From Pseudoduganella lutea (GTDB taxonomy: Bacteria; Pseudomonadota; Gammaproteobacteria; Burkholderiales; Burkholderiaceae_D): a stretch of DNA of 64,000 bases. Shown here piece by piece: positions 34,088 through 42,710 of the stretch. Below the pieces are notes generated by a model. It was not told where the DNA came from and searched no databases. It was given only the letters and a program-made list of their open reading frames with translations. The stretch is taken from contig NZ_CP035913.1 in the NCBI RefSeq assembly GCF_004209755.1, forward strand, positions 3,658,001 through 3,722,000, read 5' to 3'. Each line of letters opens with the position of its first letter. Positions within the stretch are counted from its first letter, which is position 1. The translations under genes and the position numbers were made by a program.

Positions 34088-36757
34088 GTGAACCTGTCCC
34101 AGCAACATCTGTCCATCGCCACCACCTGTCCCTATTGCGGCGTCGGCTGCGGCGTCAAGGCCGTGCCGCAGGGGCCGCAGGCGGCCACCGTGTCCGGCGA
34201 TCCCGACCACCCGGCGAACTTCGGCCGGCTGTGCGTGAAGGGATCGGCGCTCGGCGAAACGCTGGGCCTCGATGGGCGGCTGCTGCATCCACAGGTCCGT
34301 GAAGATGGCCAACTGCGGCAGGTGTCGTGGGACGAAGCGCTGGACCGGGCCGCCGGCCAATGGCGCGCGATCGTCGACGAGCACGGGCCCGACGCGGTGG
34401 CGCTGTATGTGTCCGGCCAGTTGCTGACGGAAGATTATTACGTCGCCAACAAGCTGATGAAGGGCTATGTCGGCAGCGCCAACATCGACACCAACTCGCG
34501 GCTGTGCATGTCGTCCGCCGTGGCGGGGCACAAGCGGGCATTCGGCGAAGACATGGTGCCGGTGAACTACGACGACCTGGAAAGCGCCGACATGATCGTG
34601 CTGGTCGGCTCGAACCTCGCATGGTGCCACCCGATCCTGTTCCAGCGCATCACGCGCGCGAAGGAAGCCCGGCCGGAGATGAAGCTGGTCGTCATCGATC
34701 CGCGCCGCACCGCCACGTGCGAACTGGCCGACCAGCACCTGCCGGTGAAGCCGGGCACTGACGTCTGGCTGTTCAATGGCTTGCTGGCCTACCTGTCGCG
34801 CGGCGATGCGGTCGATGCGGCATTCATCGCCAACCACACGCGCGGCCTGAACGAAGCCCTGGAAGCGGCCGACCTCACGCCCGAAGCGGTGGCCAAGGCG
34901 TGCCGGCTGCCGCTGGAAGACGTGCTGGCGTTCTATGAATCGTTCGCCGCCACGCCGAAAGCGATCACCGGCTTTTCAATGGGCGTGAACCAGTCGTCCG
35001 CCGGTACCGACAAGGTCAACGCGATCATCAACTGCCACCTCGTCACGGGCCGGATCGGCAAGCCGGGCATGGGGCCGTTCTCGATCACGGGCCAGCCGAA
35101 CGCGATGGGCGGCCGCGAGGTCGGGGGGCTTGCCAATATGCTGGCGGCCCACCTGGACCTGGACAAACCCGAACACCGCACCGCCGTGCGCGAGTTCTGG
35201 GATTCGCCGCGCATCGCCGACAAGCCGGGCCTGAAGGCCGTGGACCTGTTCCAGGCTATCGAATCCGGTAAAGTCAAAGCGGTGTGGGTGATCGCCACCA
35301 ATCCGATGGTCAGCCTGCCGGATGCCGACCAGGTACGCCGCGCGCTGTCCAAAGCCGAGCTGGTGATCGCCAGCGACGTGGTGCAGGAGACCGACACGAA
35401 CGCCTTCGCCCACGTGCTGCTGCCGGCGTTGGCCTGGGCCGAAAAGGATGGCACGGTCACCAATTCCGAGCGCCGCATCTCGCGCCAGCGCGCCTTCCTG
35501 CCGGCGCCGGGCGAGGCGAAGGGCGACTGGCAGATCCTGTGCGAGTTTGCGCAGCGCCTCGGCTACGCCGGCTTCGATTTCAAACACCAGTCCGAGATCT
35601 TTGCGGAACATGCGCGGCTGTCGGCATGGCGCAATACGCAGGAAGAGCTGCCGCGCCTGTTCGACATCGGCGCGCTGGCCACGCTCGACCGTGCCGGCTA
35701 CGACAGCCTGCAGCCGGTGCAGTGGCCGCTGGGCCGCCGCGTCTTCGCCGACCACCGCTTCTCGTTCCCGGACGGGCGCGCCCGCTTCGTGCCCACGGTG
35801 CCGCGCCTGCCCGTCAATACGGCCGGCGGCGAATATCCGCTGGTGCTGAACACGGGCCGCGTGCGCGACCAGTGGCACACCATGACGCGTACTGGCCGCG
35901 CGCCCAAGCTGGCCGAGCACACACCGGAATCGTTCGTCGACCTGCACCCGCAGGATGCGCTGCTGTGCGGCGTGCGCGACGGCGAGCTGGCGCGCATCTC
36001 GTCGCAGTGGGGCAGCATGGTGGCGCGCGTGCGCCATGGCGGCGGCATTGCCCGCGGCAGCGTGTTCGTGCCGATCCACTGGAACGGGCAGACGGCGTCG
36101 GACGCGCGCGTGGGCGCCGTCGTGAACCCGGTCGTCGATCCCGTGTCGGGCGAGCCGGAATTCAAGCACACGCCGGTGGTGGTCGACCGCTTCCCCGTGC
36201 AGTGGCACGGCTTCGTGCTGTCGCGTACAGCGCTCGACCTGGACAAGGTGGCGTACTGGACCCGCGCCCAGGGCGCCGGTTTTACCCGCTATGAAATGGC
36301 GGGCCGCAACCGCATTGCCGATTTCGGCACCTGGGCACGCGAACTGCTGGGCGTCGACGACGACGATGCCGACTGGCTCGAATACGCCGACCGCAGCGCC
36401 GGCGTGTACCGCGCCGTGCACATCGTCGACGACCGCATTGCGAAGTGTATCTTCGTGTCGCCACGGCCCGACCTGCCCGAGCGGGCCTGGCTGGCCGGCC
36501 TGTTCTCGAACGCGGCACTGGCCGATGCCGAGCGCGCCGGCGTGCTGGCCGGCCGCCCGCTGGCGCAGGGCGCCGATACCGGGCCGACCGTGTGCTCGTG
36601 CTTCGGCGTGGGCCGCAACACGATCTGCAACGCGATCCGCGACAAGGACCTCAAGACGACCGCCGAGGTCACCGCCTGCGTGAAGGCGGGCGGCAATTGC
36701 GGCTCGTGCGTGCCGGAGATCCGGCAGTTGCTGGCCGAGGTGCGGGTGCCGGCGTAA
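34088..36757 (+). CDS. nasC: Assimilatory nitrate reductase, catalytic subunit
   Basis: An 889-residue molybdopterin oxidoreductase reducing nitrate to nitrite in the cytoplasm. The N-terminus holds a [4Fe-4S] site, 'TTCPYCGVGCGV' plus a distal Cys in 'GRLCVKG'. The bis-MGD domains follow ('IDTNSRLCMSSAVAGHKRAFG', 'GPFSITGQPNAMGGREVGG', 'NTGRVRDQWHTMTRTGRAPKLAEHTPE'). The C-terminus adds a BFD-like [2Fe-2S] domain, 'VCSCFGVGRNTICNAI' with 'GGNCGSC', that should receive electrons from the NasB-like protein. GTG start. It is the last gene of the operon. Confidence 0.96.
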   Translation: MNLSQQHLSIATTCPYCGVGCGVKAVPQGPQAATVSGDPDHPANFGRLCVKGSALGETLGLDGRLLHPQVREDGQLRQVSWDEALDRAAGQWRAIVDEHGPDAVALYVSGQLLTEDYYVANKLMKGYVGSANIDTNSRLCMSSAVAGHKRAFGEDMVPVNYDDLESADMIVLVGSNLAWCHPILFQRITRAKEARPEMKLVVIDPRRTATCELADQHLPVKPGTDVWLFNGLLAYLSRGDAVDAAFIANHTRGLNEALEAADLTPEAVAKACRLPLEDVLAFYESFAATPKAITGFSMGVNQSSAGTDKVNAIINCHLVTGRIGKPGMGPFSITGQPNAMGGREVGGLANMLAAHLDLDKPEHRTAVREFWDSPRIADKPGLKAVDLFQAIESGKVKAVWVIATNPMVSLPDADQVRRALSKAELVIASDVVQETDTNAFAHVLLPALAWAEKDGTVTNSERRISRQRAFLPAPGEAKGDWQILCEFAQRLGYAGFDFKHQSEIFAEHARLSAWRNTQEELPRLFDIGALATLDRAGYDSLQPVQWPLGRRVFADHRFSFPDGRARFVPTVPRLPVNTAGGEYPLVLNTGRVRDQWHTMTRTGRAPKLAEHTPESFVDLHPQDALLCGVRDGELARISSQWGSMVARVRHGGGIARGSVFVPIHWNGQTASDARVGAVVNPVVDPVSGEPEFKHTPVVVDRFPVQWHGFVLSRTALDLDKVAYWTRAQGAGFTRYEMAGRNRIADFGTWARELLGVDDDDADWLEYADRSAGVYRAVHIVDDRIAKCIFVSPRPDLPERAWLAGLFSNAALADAERAGVLAGRPLAQGADTGPTVCSCFGVGRNTICNAIRDKDLKTTAEVTACVKAGGNCGSCVPEIRQLLAEVRVPA

Positions 36758-36867
36758 GGCGCTGGCAAGGTTAGCGGACTGGCCGCCGACCCGACTGTGA
36801 TCGGCACCGGTCTTTGCCGGGAATCCGCAATCAACGACACCAGCATCGAGCTGGCTGGCGCCGACGC

Positions 36868-37374
36868 CTAGCCCGGTGCCGCGGATTGCTGCTGGCGTGG
36901 ATGGTTCCGGACCACCATATGCGGCCCCGTGCGTCGATGCCGAAACCACTCCTGCAGTTCTGGAAAGAGGCCCAGCAGTTCATCCACGACGCAGGCCGCC
37001 GAACGCGGCTTCTGTCGAAGCACGACGCGACGAAAAAAGGAGTGGTCCTGGGAAAACCAGCAATGCGTTCCAGAGCCTTTTCTCGGTTGCAAGCGGCCAG
37101 AAGAAGATCCCATATAGGAAAGCACCTTGTCGGGCGGAACCCGTTCACCGTAGTGAATCACACCGCTTGCTGAACAATGCCCGAAGTTCACCACAAAGCG
37201 CGGTGTGCCGTGTTTTTCCCACTGCAGGTCGAAGACATCGATACCGTCGGCCGTGATGCGGCGGAAGTCGACGCTGAACGGGCTATGCGCCGTGTCGATC
37301 TGAAATCCTTGCAGGACGACAAACGGATAGAAGCGCTTCTTCAATTCCCTGCGCAGGTCCGTCGTCTTACCCAT
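36868..37374 (-). CDS. DUF4304 domain-containing protein
   Basis: A 168-residue protein matching the DUF4304 pattern: 'MGKTTDLRRELKKRFYPFVVLQGFQID', 'FRRITADGIDVFDLQWEKHGTPRFVVNFGHCS', then a basic middle region and 'LGLFPELQEWF'. Function unknown. The ATG at 37374 is preceded by GGAGG at about 12 nt. It is convergent with nasC, with 110 bp between the two stops. I see no partner gene. Confidence 0.7.
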   Translation of the reverse strand: MGKTTDLRRELKKRFYPFVVLQGFQIDTAHSPFSVDFRRITADGIDVFDLQWEKHGTPRFVVNFGHCSASGVIHYGERVPPDKVLSYMGSSSGRLQPRKGSGTHCWFSQDHSFFRRVVLRQKPRSAACVVDELLGLFPELQEWFRHRRTGPHMVVRNHPRQQQSAAPG

Positions 37375-37543
37375 GGCGGGGACGTCCTCCCGCGGAATAC
37401 CCCAAAATTGCTGGCAAAGTTTTTGTCTCCGATAGAAAGATGGTGAACTTTCGCTGGCGCCTGCGGGCCAAGCGACGACGAGCGCCTCCGTTGAATGTTC
37501 AGGGGCAGACGACTGTGAAAACGTCAGAGCGGGTTCCGCAACG

Positions 37544-38095
37544 TTACGCTGCCTCGTCAGGCGGTTTGAACCCTTTGCTGTAATAACCGGACGGGTCGAA
37601 ACAGCAAACCCGCTTCTTGCCGGCAGCAAGCATGTCGCACGCACCGGCGATGCGGCTCAGGCGGGTTTTTTCCTGCTTGGCCGACACGATCCAGTGGATC
37701 CAGTCGATGCGGGCGATGGTCGTGGTGGCAGCCCAGGTCGCCCTCGCTTCCGGCGAAGCTGCAAGCGCTGCGCGGAAGTCCGGTGGCAGTTGCGGTTCCA
37801 GTTCGTTCGCCAGCGGCTGGACCTCGAGTGCAACAGGGCTTCCTGCCTCGGCGCCTGAACTTTCCAGCAGGGCGCGGGGAATCTTGAGCCAATGGCTTAA
37901 CTGCCCGTCGGGCTCGAGCACGGCCTGGAATGGATGACCGTTGATCGTGCCTTCCACACTCGTCCTGCCCCGCCTCGGCAGCTTGTCGCTTTCCGACTTT
38001 GGCAGGATGGCGAAGGCCCAGGGCTCCTCGCCCTGCATGTCGGCGGGGCGGCGTAATTCGACCTGGAAGCATGCGTTGGCAAGGTCTGGCTTCAT
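37544..38095 (-). CDS. YdeI/OmpD-associated, DUF1905-containing protein
   Basis: A 183-residue protein. The N-terminal part resembles DUF1905 ('ACFQVELRRPADMQGEEPWAFAILPKSESDKLPRRGRTSVEGTINGHPFQAVLEPDG'). The C-terminal part resembles bacteriocin-protection YdeI domains ('LPPDFRAALAASPEARATWAATTTIARIDWIHWIVSAKQEKTRLSRIAGACDMLAAGKKRVCCFDPSG'). The biochemical role is unknown; resistance to bacteriocins is reported for some relatives. The ATG at 38095 has CGGAG six nt upstream. Confidence 0.75.
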   Translation of the reverse strand: MKPDLANACFQVELRRPADMQGEEPWAFAILPKSESDKLPRRGRTSVEGTINGHPFQAVLEPDGQLSHWLKIPRALLESSGAEAGSPVALEVQPLANELEPQLPPDFRAALAASPEARATWAATTTIARIDWIHWIVSAKQEKTRLSRIAGACDMLAAGKKRVCCFDPSGYYSKGFKPPDEAA

Positions 38096-38369
38096 CTGTG
38101 CTCCGTTCAGTGAAGTGGCGGTGTTCAAACGCTGTGTGCAGGGGGGCCGTGGCCTTCCTCATGCATGCAGGCGGGTTGTTTCAGGTCCTTCCGCTGCCAG
38201 CCCGATTGCGGGCATCAGCCAGCGCAGTGTACGAGGCCAGTTGTCCCGATGGCAAGCACTGGCCTTTACCAAGCGTTCCGGGCCGGCATCGCGATCCTCC
38301 CGTGTCGCAGCATCTTCACTTGCACGGCTAGAATTGTCGGCATCGAAATGCAATCGAGGAATCGCGATC

Positions 38370-38783
38370 ATGGAGAACTGCCCAGAATGCGGCGCATCGG
38401 ACCTGGTGCATGACACGCATGGCGTGTCGTACACCTACAAGCACCGCCACACCACGATCCCGGCCGTTTCCGGTTATCACTGCGCGCAGTGCGGCGGCGT
38501 CGCGCTGGACCGTGCCGCCATCGACCGCTATGACGAGCTGGTGAGCCAGTTCCATCGCCGCGTCGATCACGAGCTTGTCGAGCCCGCATACATCCGGGCC
38601 GTGCGCAAGAAACTGCGGCTGGACCCGCGCGAGGCCGATGAGCTGATCGGCAGCGGCGGCAATGAATTCGCCTGCTATGAAGCGGGCAGGGTGCAACCGC
38701 ATCCATCCACTGTGAAGCTGCTCAGGCTGCTCGACCGGCATCCGGATCTGCTGGCGGAATTGCGGCTGGACGAAAACGCGTAA
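38370..38783 (+). CDS. MqsA-type zinc-finger/HTH regulator, apparently without its toxin
   Basis: A 137-residue protein with the MqsA architecture: an N-terminal zinc ribbon ('CPECGASDLVHDTHGVSYTYKHRHTTIPAVSGYHCAQCGG') and a C-terminal XRE-type helix-turn-helix ('LRLDPREADELIGSGGNEFACYEAGRVQPHPSTVKLLRLLDRHPDLL'). MqsA proteins are antitoxins or autorepressors paired with the RNase MqsR. No mqsR-like gene lies in the 274 bp before it or in the opposite strand, so it may act only as a transcription regulator. GAGGA lies 9 nt before the ATG. Confidence 0.8.
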   Translation: MENCPECGASDLVHDTHGVSYTYKHRHTTIPAVSGYHCAQCGGVALDRAAIDRYDELVSQFHRRVDHELVEPAYIRAVRKKLRLDPREADELIGSGGNEFACYEAGRVQPHPSTVKLLRLLDRHPDLLAELRLDENA

Positions 38784-38893
38784 GCCGCGTCAACGGCTGA
38801 GTTCGCCGCAGTTATGTACGCGACCGAACAGTCGAATATTTCGCTTTGTGTTACATTAAAAACATCGGTCACCAACGTTCATGGAGCCGCCTT

Positions 38894-39658
38894 ATGCGCC
38901 GTCCTATCGTCCTCGTACCAGCGTGCACCCGGCAGATCGGGCATTTCCCGAATCATGCCGCCCAGAACAAGTATGTGAACGCCGTCGTTCTCGGCGCGCG
39001 CTGCATGCCCCTGGTATTGCCCGCGCTGGCCGAACTGACGGACATGGAAGCGGTGCTGCACGTGGCGGACGGGATCATGCTGACCGGGTCGGCATCGAAC
39101 GTGCATTCCGACCTGTATGGCCAGCCGATCCGTAATCCTTCACTGCCGCTGGATGCGGCGCGCGATGCCACCACGTTGCCGCTGATCCGCGCGGCCGTGA
39201 AGCGGGGCATTCCGATCCTGGGCATCTGCCGCGGCTTCCAGGAAATCAACGTGGCGCTCGGCGGCACGCTGCACCAGGCCGTGCAGGAACTGCCGGGCAT
39301 GATGGACCACCGCGACCGTGAAGACGATTCGCTCGAAGTGCAGTACGGCCCGGCCCACCCGATCTACCTCACGAAAGGGGGCAAGTTCGCGGAAATGCTG
39401 GGCAACCCGGAGGAAATTACCGTCAATTCCCTGCACGGCCAGGGGATCGACGTGCTGGCTCCCGGCCTCACCGTGGAAGCGGTGGCGCACGACGGGCTGG
39501 TGGAAGCTTATACCGTGGATGCCGCGCACGGTTTCACGCTGGCGGTGCAGTGGCACCCCGAGTGGCGCATCACGGAAAACCCCGACTCCATGAAGATGTT
39601 CCTGGCCTTCGGCAATGCCTGCCGCGAATACCAGGCGCGCCGACAGGAGCGGGGTTGA
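38894..39658 (+). CDS. puuD: Gamma-glutamyl-gamma-aminobutyrate hydrolase (class I glutamine amidotransferase-like)
   Basis: A 254-residue peptidase C26 protein. The nucleophile Cys is in 'ILGICRGFQEINVALGGTLHQ'; the catalytic His and Glu are in 'AVQWHPEWR'. The N-terminus 'RPIVLVPACTRQIG' fits PuuD. It hydrolyses gamma-glutamyl-GABA, the end of the gamma-glutamylated putrescine route. The ATG at 38894 has GGAG 7 nt upstream. The gamma-glutamylputrescine synthetase-like gene follows after 111 bp. Confidence 0.88.
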   Translation: MRRPIVLVPACTRQIGHFPNHAAQNKYVNAVVLGARCMPLVLPALAELTDMEAVLHVADGIMLTGSASNVHSDLYGQPIRNPSLPLDAARDATTLPLIRAAVKRGIPILGICRGFQEINVALGGTLHQAVQELPGMMDHRDREDDSLEVQYGPAHPIYLTKGGKFAEMLGNPEEITVNSLHGQGIDVLAPGLTVEAVAHDGLVEAYTVDAAHGFTLAVQWHPEWRITENPDSMKMFLAFGNACREYQARRQERG

Positions 39659-39769
39659 TGACTACCTACGAGGCCTGGTCGGGCGGAATCCCATAGCTGT
39701 TCTTCCATGTGAAGTTCGAGGGACGCGGCCCGCACCCGGCTGCGCACATTGACTTACTTGGAGCAAAGC

Positions 39770-41140
39770 ATGGCAATCCGCGAAAATTTCACCTACACCG
39801 ACATGGACGAGTGGCTCAATGAAAAACGGGTCACTGAAATCGAATGCCTGGTGCCCGACCTGACCGGCGTCGCCCGTGGCAAGATCCTGCCCCGCGGGAA
39901 GTTCACGCAGGAGCGCGGCATGCGCATCCCCGAGGCAGTGCTGGGCATGACCGTGACCGGCAATTCCCCCACCGACGACCCGGCCTACGACCGCGCAATC
40001 TCGCAGACCGACCGTGACATGATCCTGAAGGCGGACCCCGGCACGATCACGATGGTGCCATGGGCCACCGACCCCACCGCGCAAGTCATCCACGACTGCT
40101 ATTTCGCCGACGGGCGGCTGGTGGACTTCGCGCCGCGTTCCGTGCTGCGCCGCGTGCTGAAGCTGTACGAGGACAAGGGCTGGAAACCGGTGGTGGCACC
40201 CGAGCTGGAGTTTTATCTCACCGCCAAGATCTCCGATCCCGACCTGCCGCTGAAGGCGCCGGTGGGCCGCAGCGGCCGTGCCGAAACGTCGCGCCAGGTG
40301 TACAGCATCGATGCCGTCAACGAGTTTGATCCGCTGTTCGAAGACATCTACGACTATTGCGACCTGATGGGGCTGGACGTGGACACGCTGATCCACGAGA
40401 TCGGCGCCGGCCAGATGGAAATCAACTTCCTGCACGGCGAGCCGCTCGGCCTGGCCGACAAGGTGTTCTTCTTCAAGCGCACCTTGCGCGAGGCGGCGCT
40501 GAAACACAATATGTACGCCACCTTCATGGCCAAGCCGATGGCCGGCGAGCCCGGCTCGGCAATGCACATCCACCAGAGCATCGTCGATTCGAAAACGGGC
40601 TGGAACATCTTCTCGAACGAGGACGGCTCGCCGTCGCAGCTGTTCAAGCACTACATCGGCGGCCTGCAGCGCTACATGCCCTGCGCGCTGGCGATCGTGG
40701 CGCCATACGTGAATTCGTATCGCCGCCTGGTGCGCCACACCGCGGCACCGATCAATATCCAGTGGGGCGTGGACAACCGCACCGTGGGCTTCCGCGTGCC
40801 GGAATCGGGCATCCAGGACCGCCGCGTGGAAAACCGCATCATCGGCTCGGATGCCAACCCCTACCTGGCACTGGCCGTCACGCTGGCGTGCGGCTACCTG
40901 GGCATGACCGAACATCTCGAACCCACCGAAATCACGCACGGCAGCGCCTACGAAATGAAGTACGAGCTGCCGCAAGGGCTGCCGGAAGCATTGGGCCTGC
41001 TGCGCCGCGAAGAAAAGCTGCGCGGGGTGCTGGGCGAGCGCTTCATCGACGTGTATGCTGCCATCAAGGACCTCGAACACCAGGAATTCATGACCGTCAT
41101 CAGCCCCTGGGAACGCGAGCACCTGTTATTGCACGTATAA
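39770..41140 (+). CDS. puuA: Gamma-glutamylputrescine synthetase-like glutamine synthetase homologue
   Basis: A 456-residue glutamine synthetase-fold ligase. Typical segments: 'PDLTGVARGKILPRGKF', 'VVAPELEFYLT', 'HEIGAGQMEINFLHGEPLGLADKVFFFKR', 'FMAKPMAGEPGSAMHIHQS', 'RRLVRHTAAPINIQWGVDNRTVGFRVP'. PuuA ligates glutamate to putrescine (or related polyamines) with ATP. The start at 39770 has TTGGAG upstream, and a TTG further upstream is less likely. It ends in a 12-bp tandem duplication that includes its own stop codon. Confidence 0.85.
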   Translation: MAIRENFTYTDMDEWLNEKRVTEIECLVPDLTGVARGKILPRGKFTQERGMRIPEAVLGMTVTGNSPTDDPAYDRAISQTDRDMILKADPGTITMVPWATDPTAQVIHDCYFADGRLVDFAPRSVLRRVLKLYEDKGWKPVVAPELEFYLTAKISDPDLPLKAPVGRSGRAETSRQVYSIDAVNEFDPLFEDIYDYCDLMGLDVDTLIHEIGAGQMEINFLHGEPLGLADKVFFFKRTLREAALKHNMYATFMAKPMAGEPGSAMHIHQSIVDSKTGWNIFSNEDGSPSQLFKHYIGGLQRYMPCALAIVAPYVNSYRRLVRHTAAPINIQWGVDNRTVGFRVPESGIQDRRVENRIIGSDANPYLALAVTLACGYLGMTEHLEPTEITHGSAYEMKYELPQGLPEALGLLRREEKLRGVLGERFIDVYAAIKDLEHQEFMTVISPWEREHLLLHV

Positions 41141-41152
41141 TTGCACGTATAA
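41129..41152. repeat. 12-bp tandem duplication at the puuA stop codon
   Basis: TTGCACGTATAA occurs twice in a row. The first copy carries the TAA stop of puuA; the second lies in the gap before the aminotransferase gene. This looks like a recent replication slippage event without coding effect. Confidence 0.8.
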
Positions 41153-41246
41153 ACGGTTTATACTGATTCTATGAGCTGAACCCTTTGCCGGCCGGTGGCC
41201 GGCTGTCGCGTGGCCCGCGTGACCGCGCCTTCACCAGGAGGCAACC

Positions 41247-42656
41247 ATGACCACCACCCCGATCGTGCCGGAACTGCCGGACACCAAGGGCTTGCAGCGG
41301 CTCGATGCCGCGCACTACCTGCACCCGTTCACGGACCACGCGGCGCTGGCGCGACAGGGCGCGCGCGTGATGGTGCGCGGCGACGGCATCTACCTGTGGG
41401 ATTCGGACGGGCGAAAGGTGCTCGATGCGATGTCGGGCCTGTGGTGCGTGAACGTGGGTTATGGCCGGCGCAGCATTACCGAGGCGGTGGCGCGGCAGAT
41501 GGATACGCTGCCGTTCTACAACAGCTTCTTCAATACCACCACGATTCCCGCCGTGCAGCTCGCCGCGAAGCTGGCGAAGATCGCGCCCGCCGGCTTCAAC
41601 CACGTGTTCTTCACCGGTTCCGGTTCGGAAGCAAACGATACCAACGTGCGCATGGTGCGCCGCTACTGGGACCTGGCCGGCCAGCCCGAGCGCACGGTCA
41701 TCATCAGCCGCCATAACGCCTACCACGGCAGCACCATGGCCGGGGCGTCGCTCGGCGGCATGAGCGGCATGCACGTGCAGGGCGGCCTGCCGATTCCCGG
41801 CATCGTCCACATCGGCCAGCCGCACTATGCCGACCACGGCGTGGGCATGACGCCGGACGAATTCGGCATCCACGCGGCCGGCTGGCTGGAAGAGCGGATC
41901 AAGGAACTGGGGCCGGGCAAGGTGGCCGCGTTCATTGGCGAGCCCATCCAGGGCGCCGGCGGCGTGATCATTCCACCGGCCACCTACTGGCCGGAAATCC
42001 GCCGCATCTGCGACAAGTACGACGTGCTGCTGATCGCGGATGAAGTGATCACCGGCTTCGGCCGGCTGGGCACCTGGTTCGCATCGGAACTCTATGGCAT
42101 GCGGCCTGACCTGATCACGTTCGCGAAAGGCGTCACCTCGGGCTACGTGCCGCTGGGCGGCGTGCTGGTGGGAGAGCGCGTGGCCGATGTGCTGGTCCGG
42201 GGCGGCGACTTCAATCACGGCTTCACGTATTCCGGGCACCCGGTGGCCTGCGCCGCGGCGCTGGAAAACATCCGCATCCTCGAGGAAGAGGGCGTGGTGG
42301 AACAGGTGGCGCACGATACCGGGCCCTACCTGAAACAGCGCTTTGCCAGCCTGTCCGCCCACCCGCTGGTCGGCACGGCCGACAGCTTCGGCTTCGTGGC
42401 CGGGCTGTCGCTGGTGCGGCGCAAGGCCGCCAACGTGCATTACCAGGTGCGCTTCGACCCGGCGCTGGGCGTGGGCATGGTGTGCCGCGCGCACATGTTC
42501 GAGAACGGCATCATCATGCGCGCGGTGGGCGACAGGATGATCATCGCGCCGCCGCTGGTGACGACGCGCGACCAGGTCGACGAGATGATCCAGAAGATCC
42601 GCCTGTGCCTCGACCTGACGCTGGCCGATGTCACGGCACGGGGCTGGCTCGGCTGA
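41247..42656 (+). CDS. spuC: Class III omega-aminotransferase, putrescine/polyamine:pyruvate type
   Basis: A 469-residue PLP-dependent enzyme. 'GIYLWDSDGRKVLDAMSGLWCVNVGYG' is the entry motif; 'FTGSGSEANDTNVRMVRRYW' binds phosphate; 'DEVITGFGRLGTWFAS' and 'ITFAKGVTSGYVPLGGVLV' hold the conserved Asp and the PLP lysine. SpuC-type enzymes transfer amino groups from putrescine, cadaverine or spermidine to pyruvate; the beta-alanine and GABA transaminases are related alternatives. Together with puuA and puuD this supports a polyamine catabolic unit. GGAGG is just upstream of the ATG. Confidence 0.85.
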   Translation: MTTTPIVPELPDTKGLQRLDAAHYLHPFTDHAALARQGARVMVRGDGIYLWDSDGRKVLDAMSGLWCVNVGYGRRSITEAVARQMDTLPFYNSFFNTTTIPAVQLAAKLAKIAPAGFNHVFFTGSGSEANDTNVRMVRRYWDLAGQPERTVIISRHNAYHGSTMAGASLGGMSGMHVQGGLPIPGIVHIGQPHYADHGVGMTPDEFGIHAAGWLEERIKELGPGKVAAFIGEPIQGAGGVIIPPATYWPEIRRICDKYDVLLIADEVITGFGRLGTWFASELYGMRPDLITFAKGVTSGYVPLGGVLVGERVADVLVRGGDFNHGFTYSGHPVACAAALENIRILEEEGVVEQVAHDTGPYLKQRFASLSAHPLVGTADSFGFVAGLSLVRRKAANVHYQVRFDPALGVGMVCRAHMFENGIIMRAVGDRMIIAPPLVTTRDQVDEMIQKIRLCLDLTLADVTARGWLG

Positions 42657-42710
42657 CCAGGCGCCTGCCGCCCGGTCCCGGGCGCCTTGCTTTCCGCTTC
42701 TCTTCTTGTT

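Noticed and set aside
38096-38369. MqsR-like toxin gene upstream of the MqsA-like gene
   Set aside because: No frame in this gap encodes a plausible RNase of that family; the gap contains nothing I can assign.
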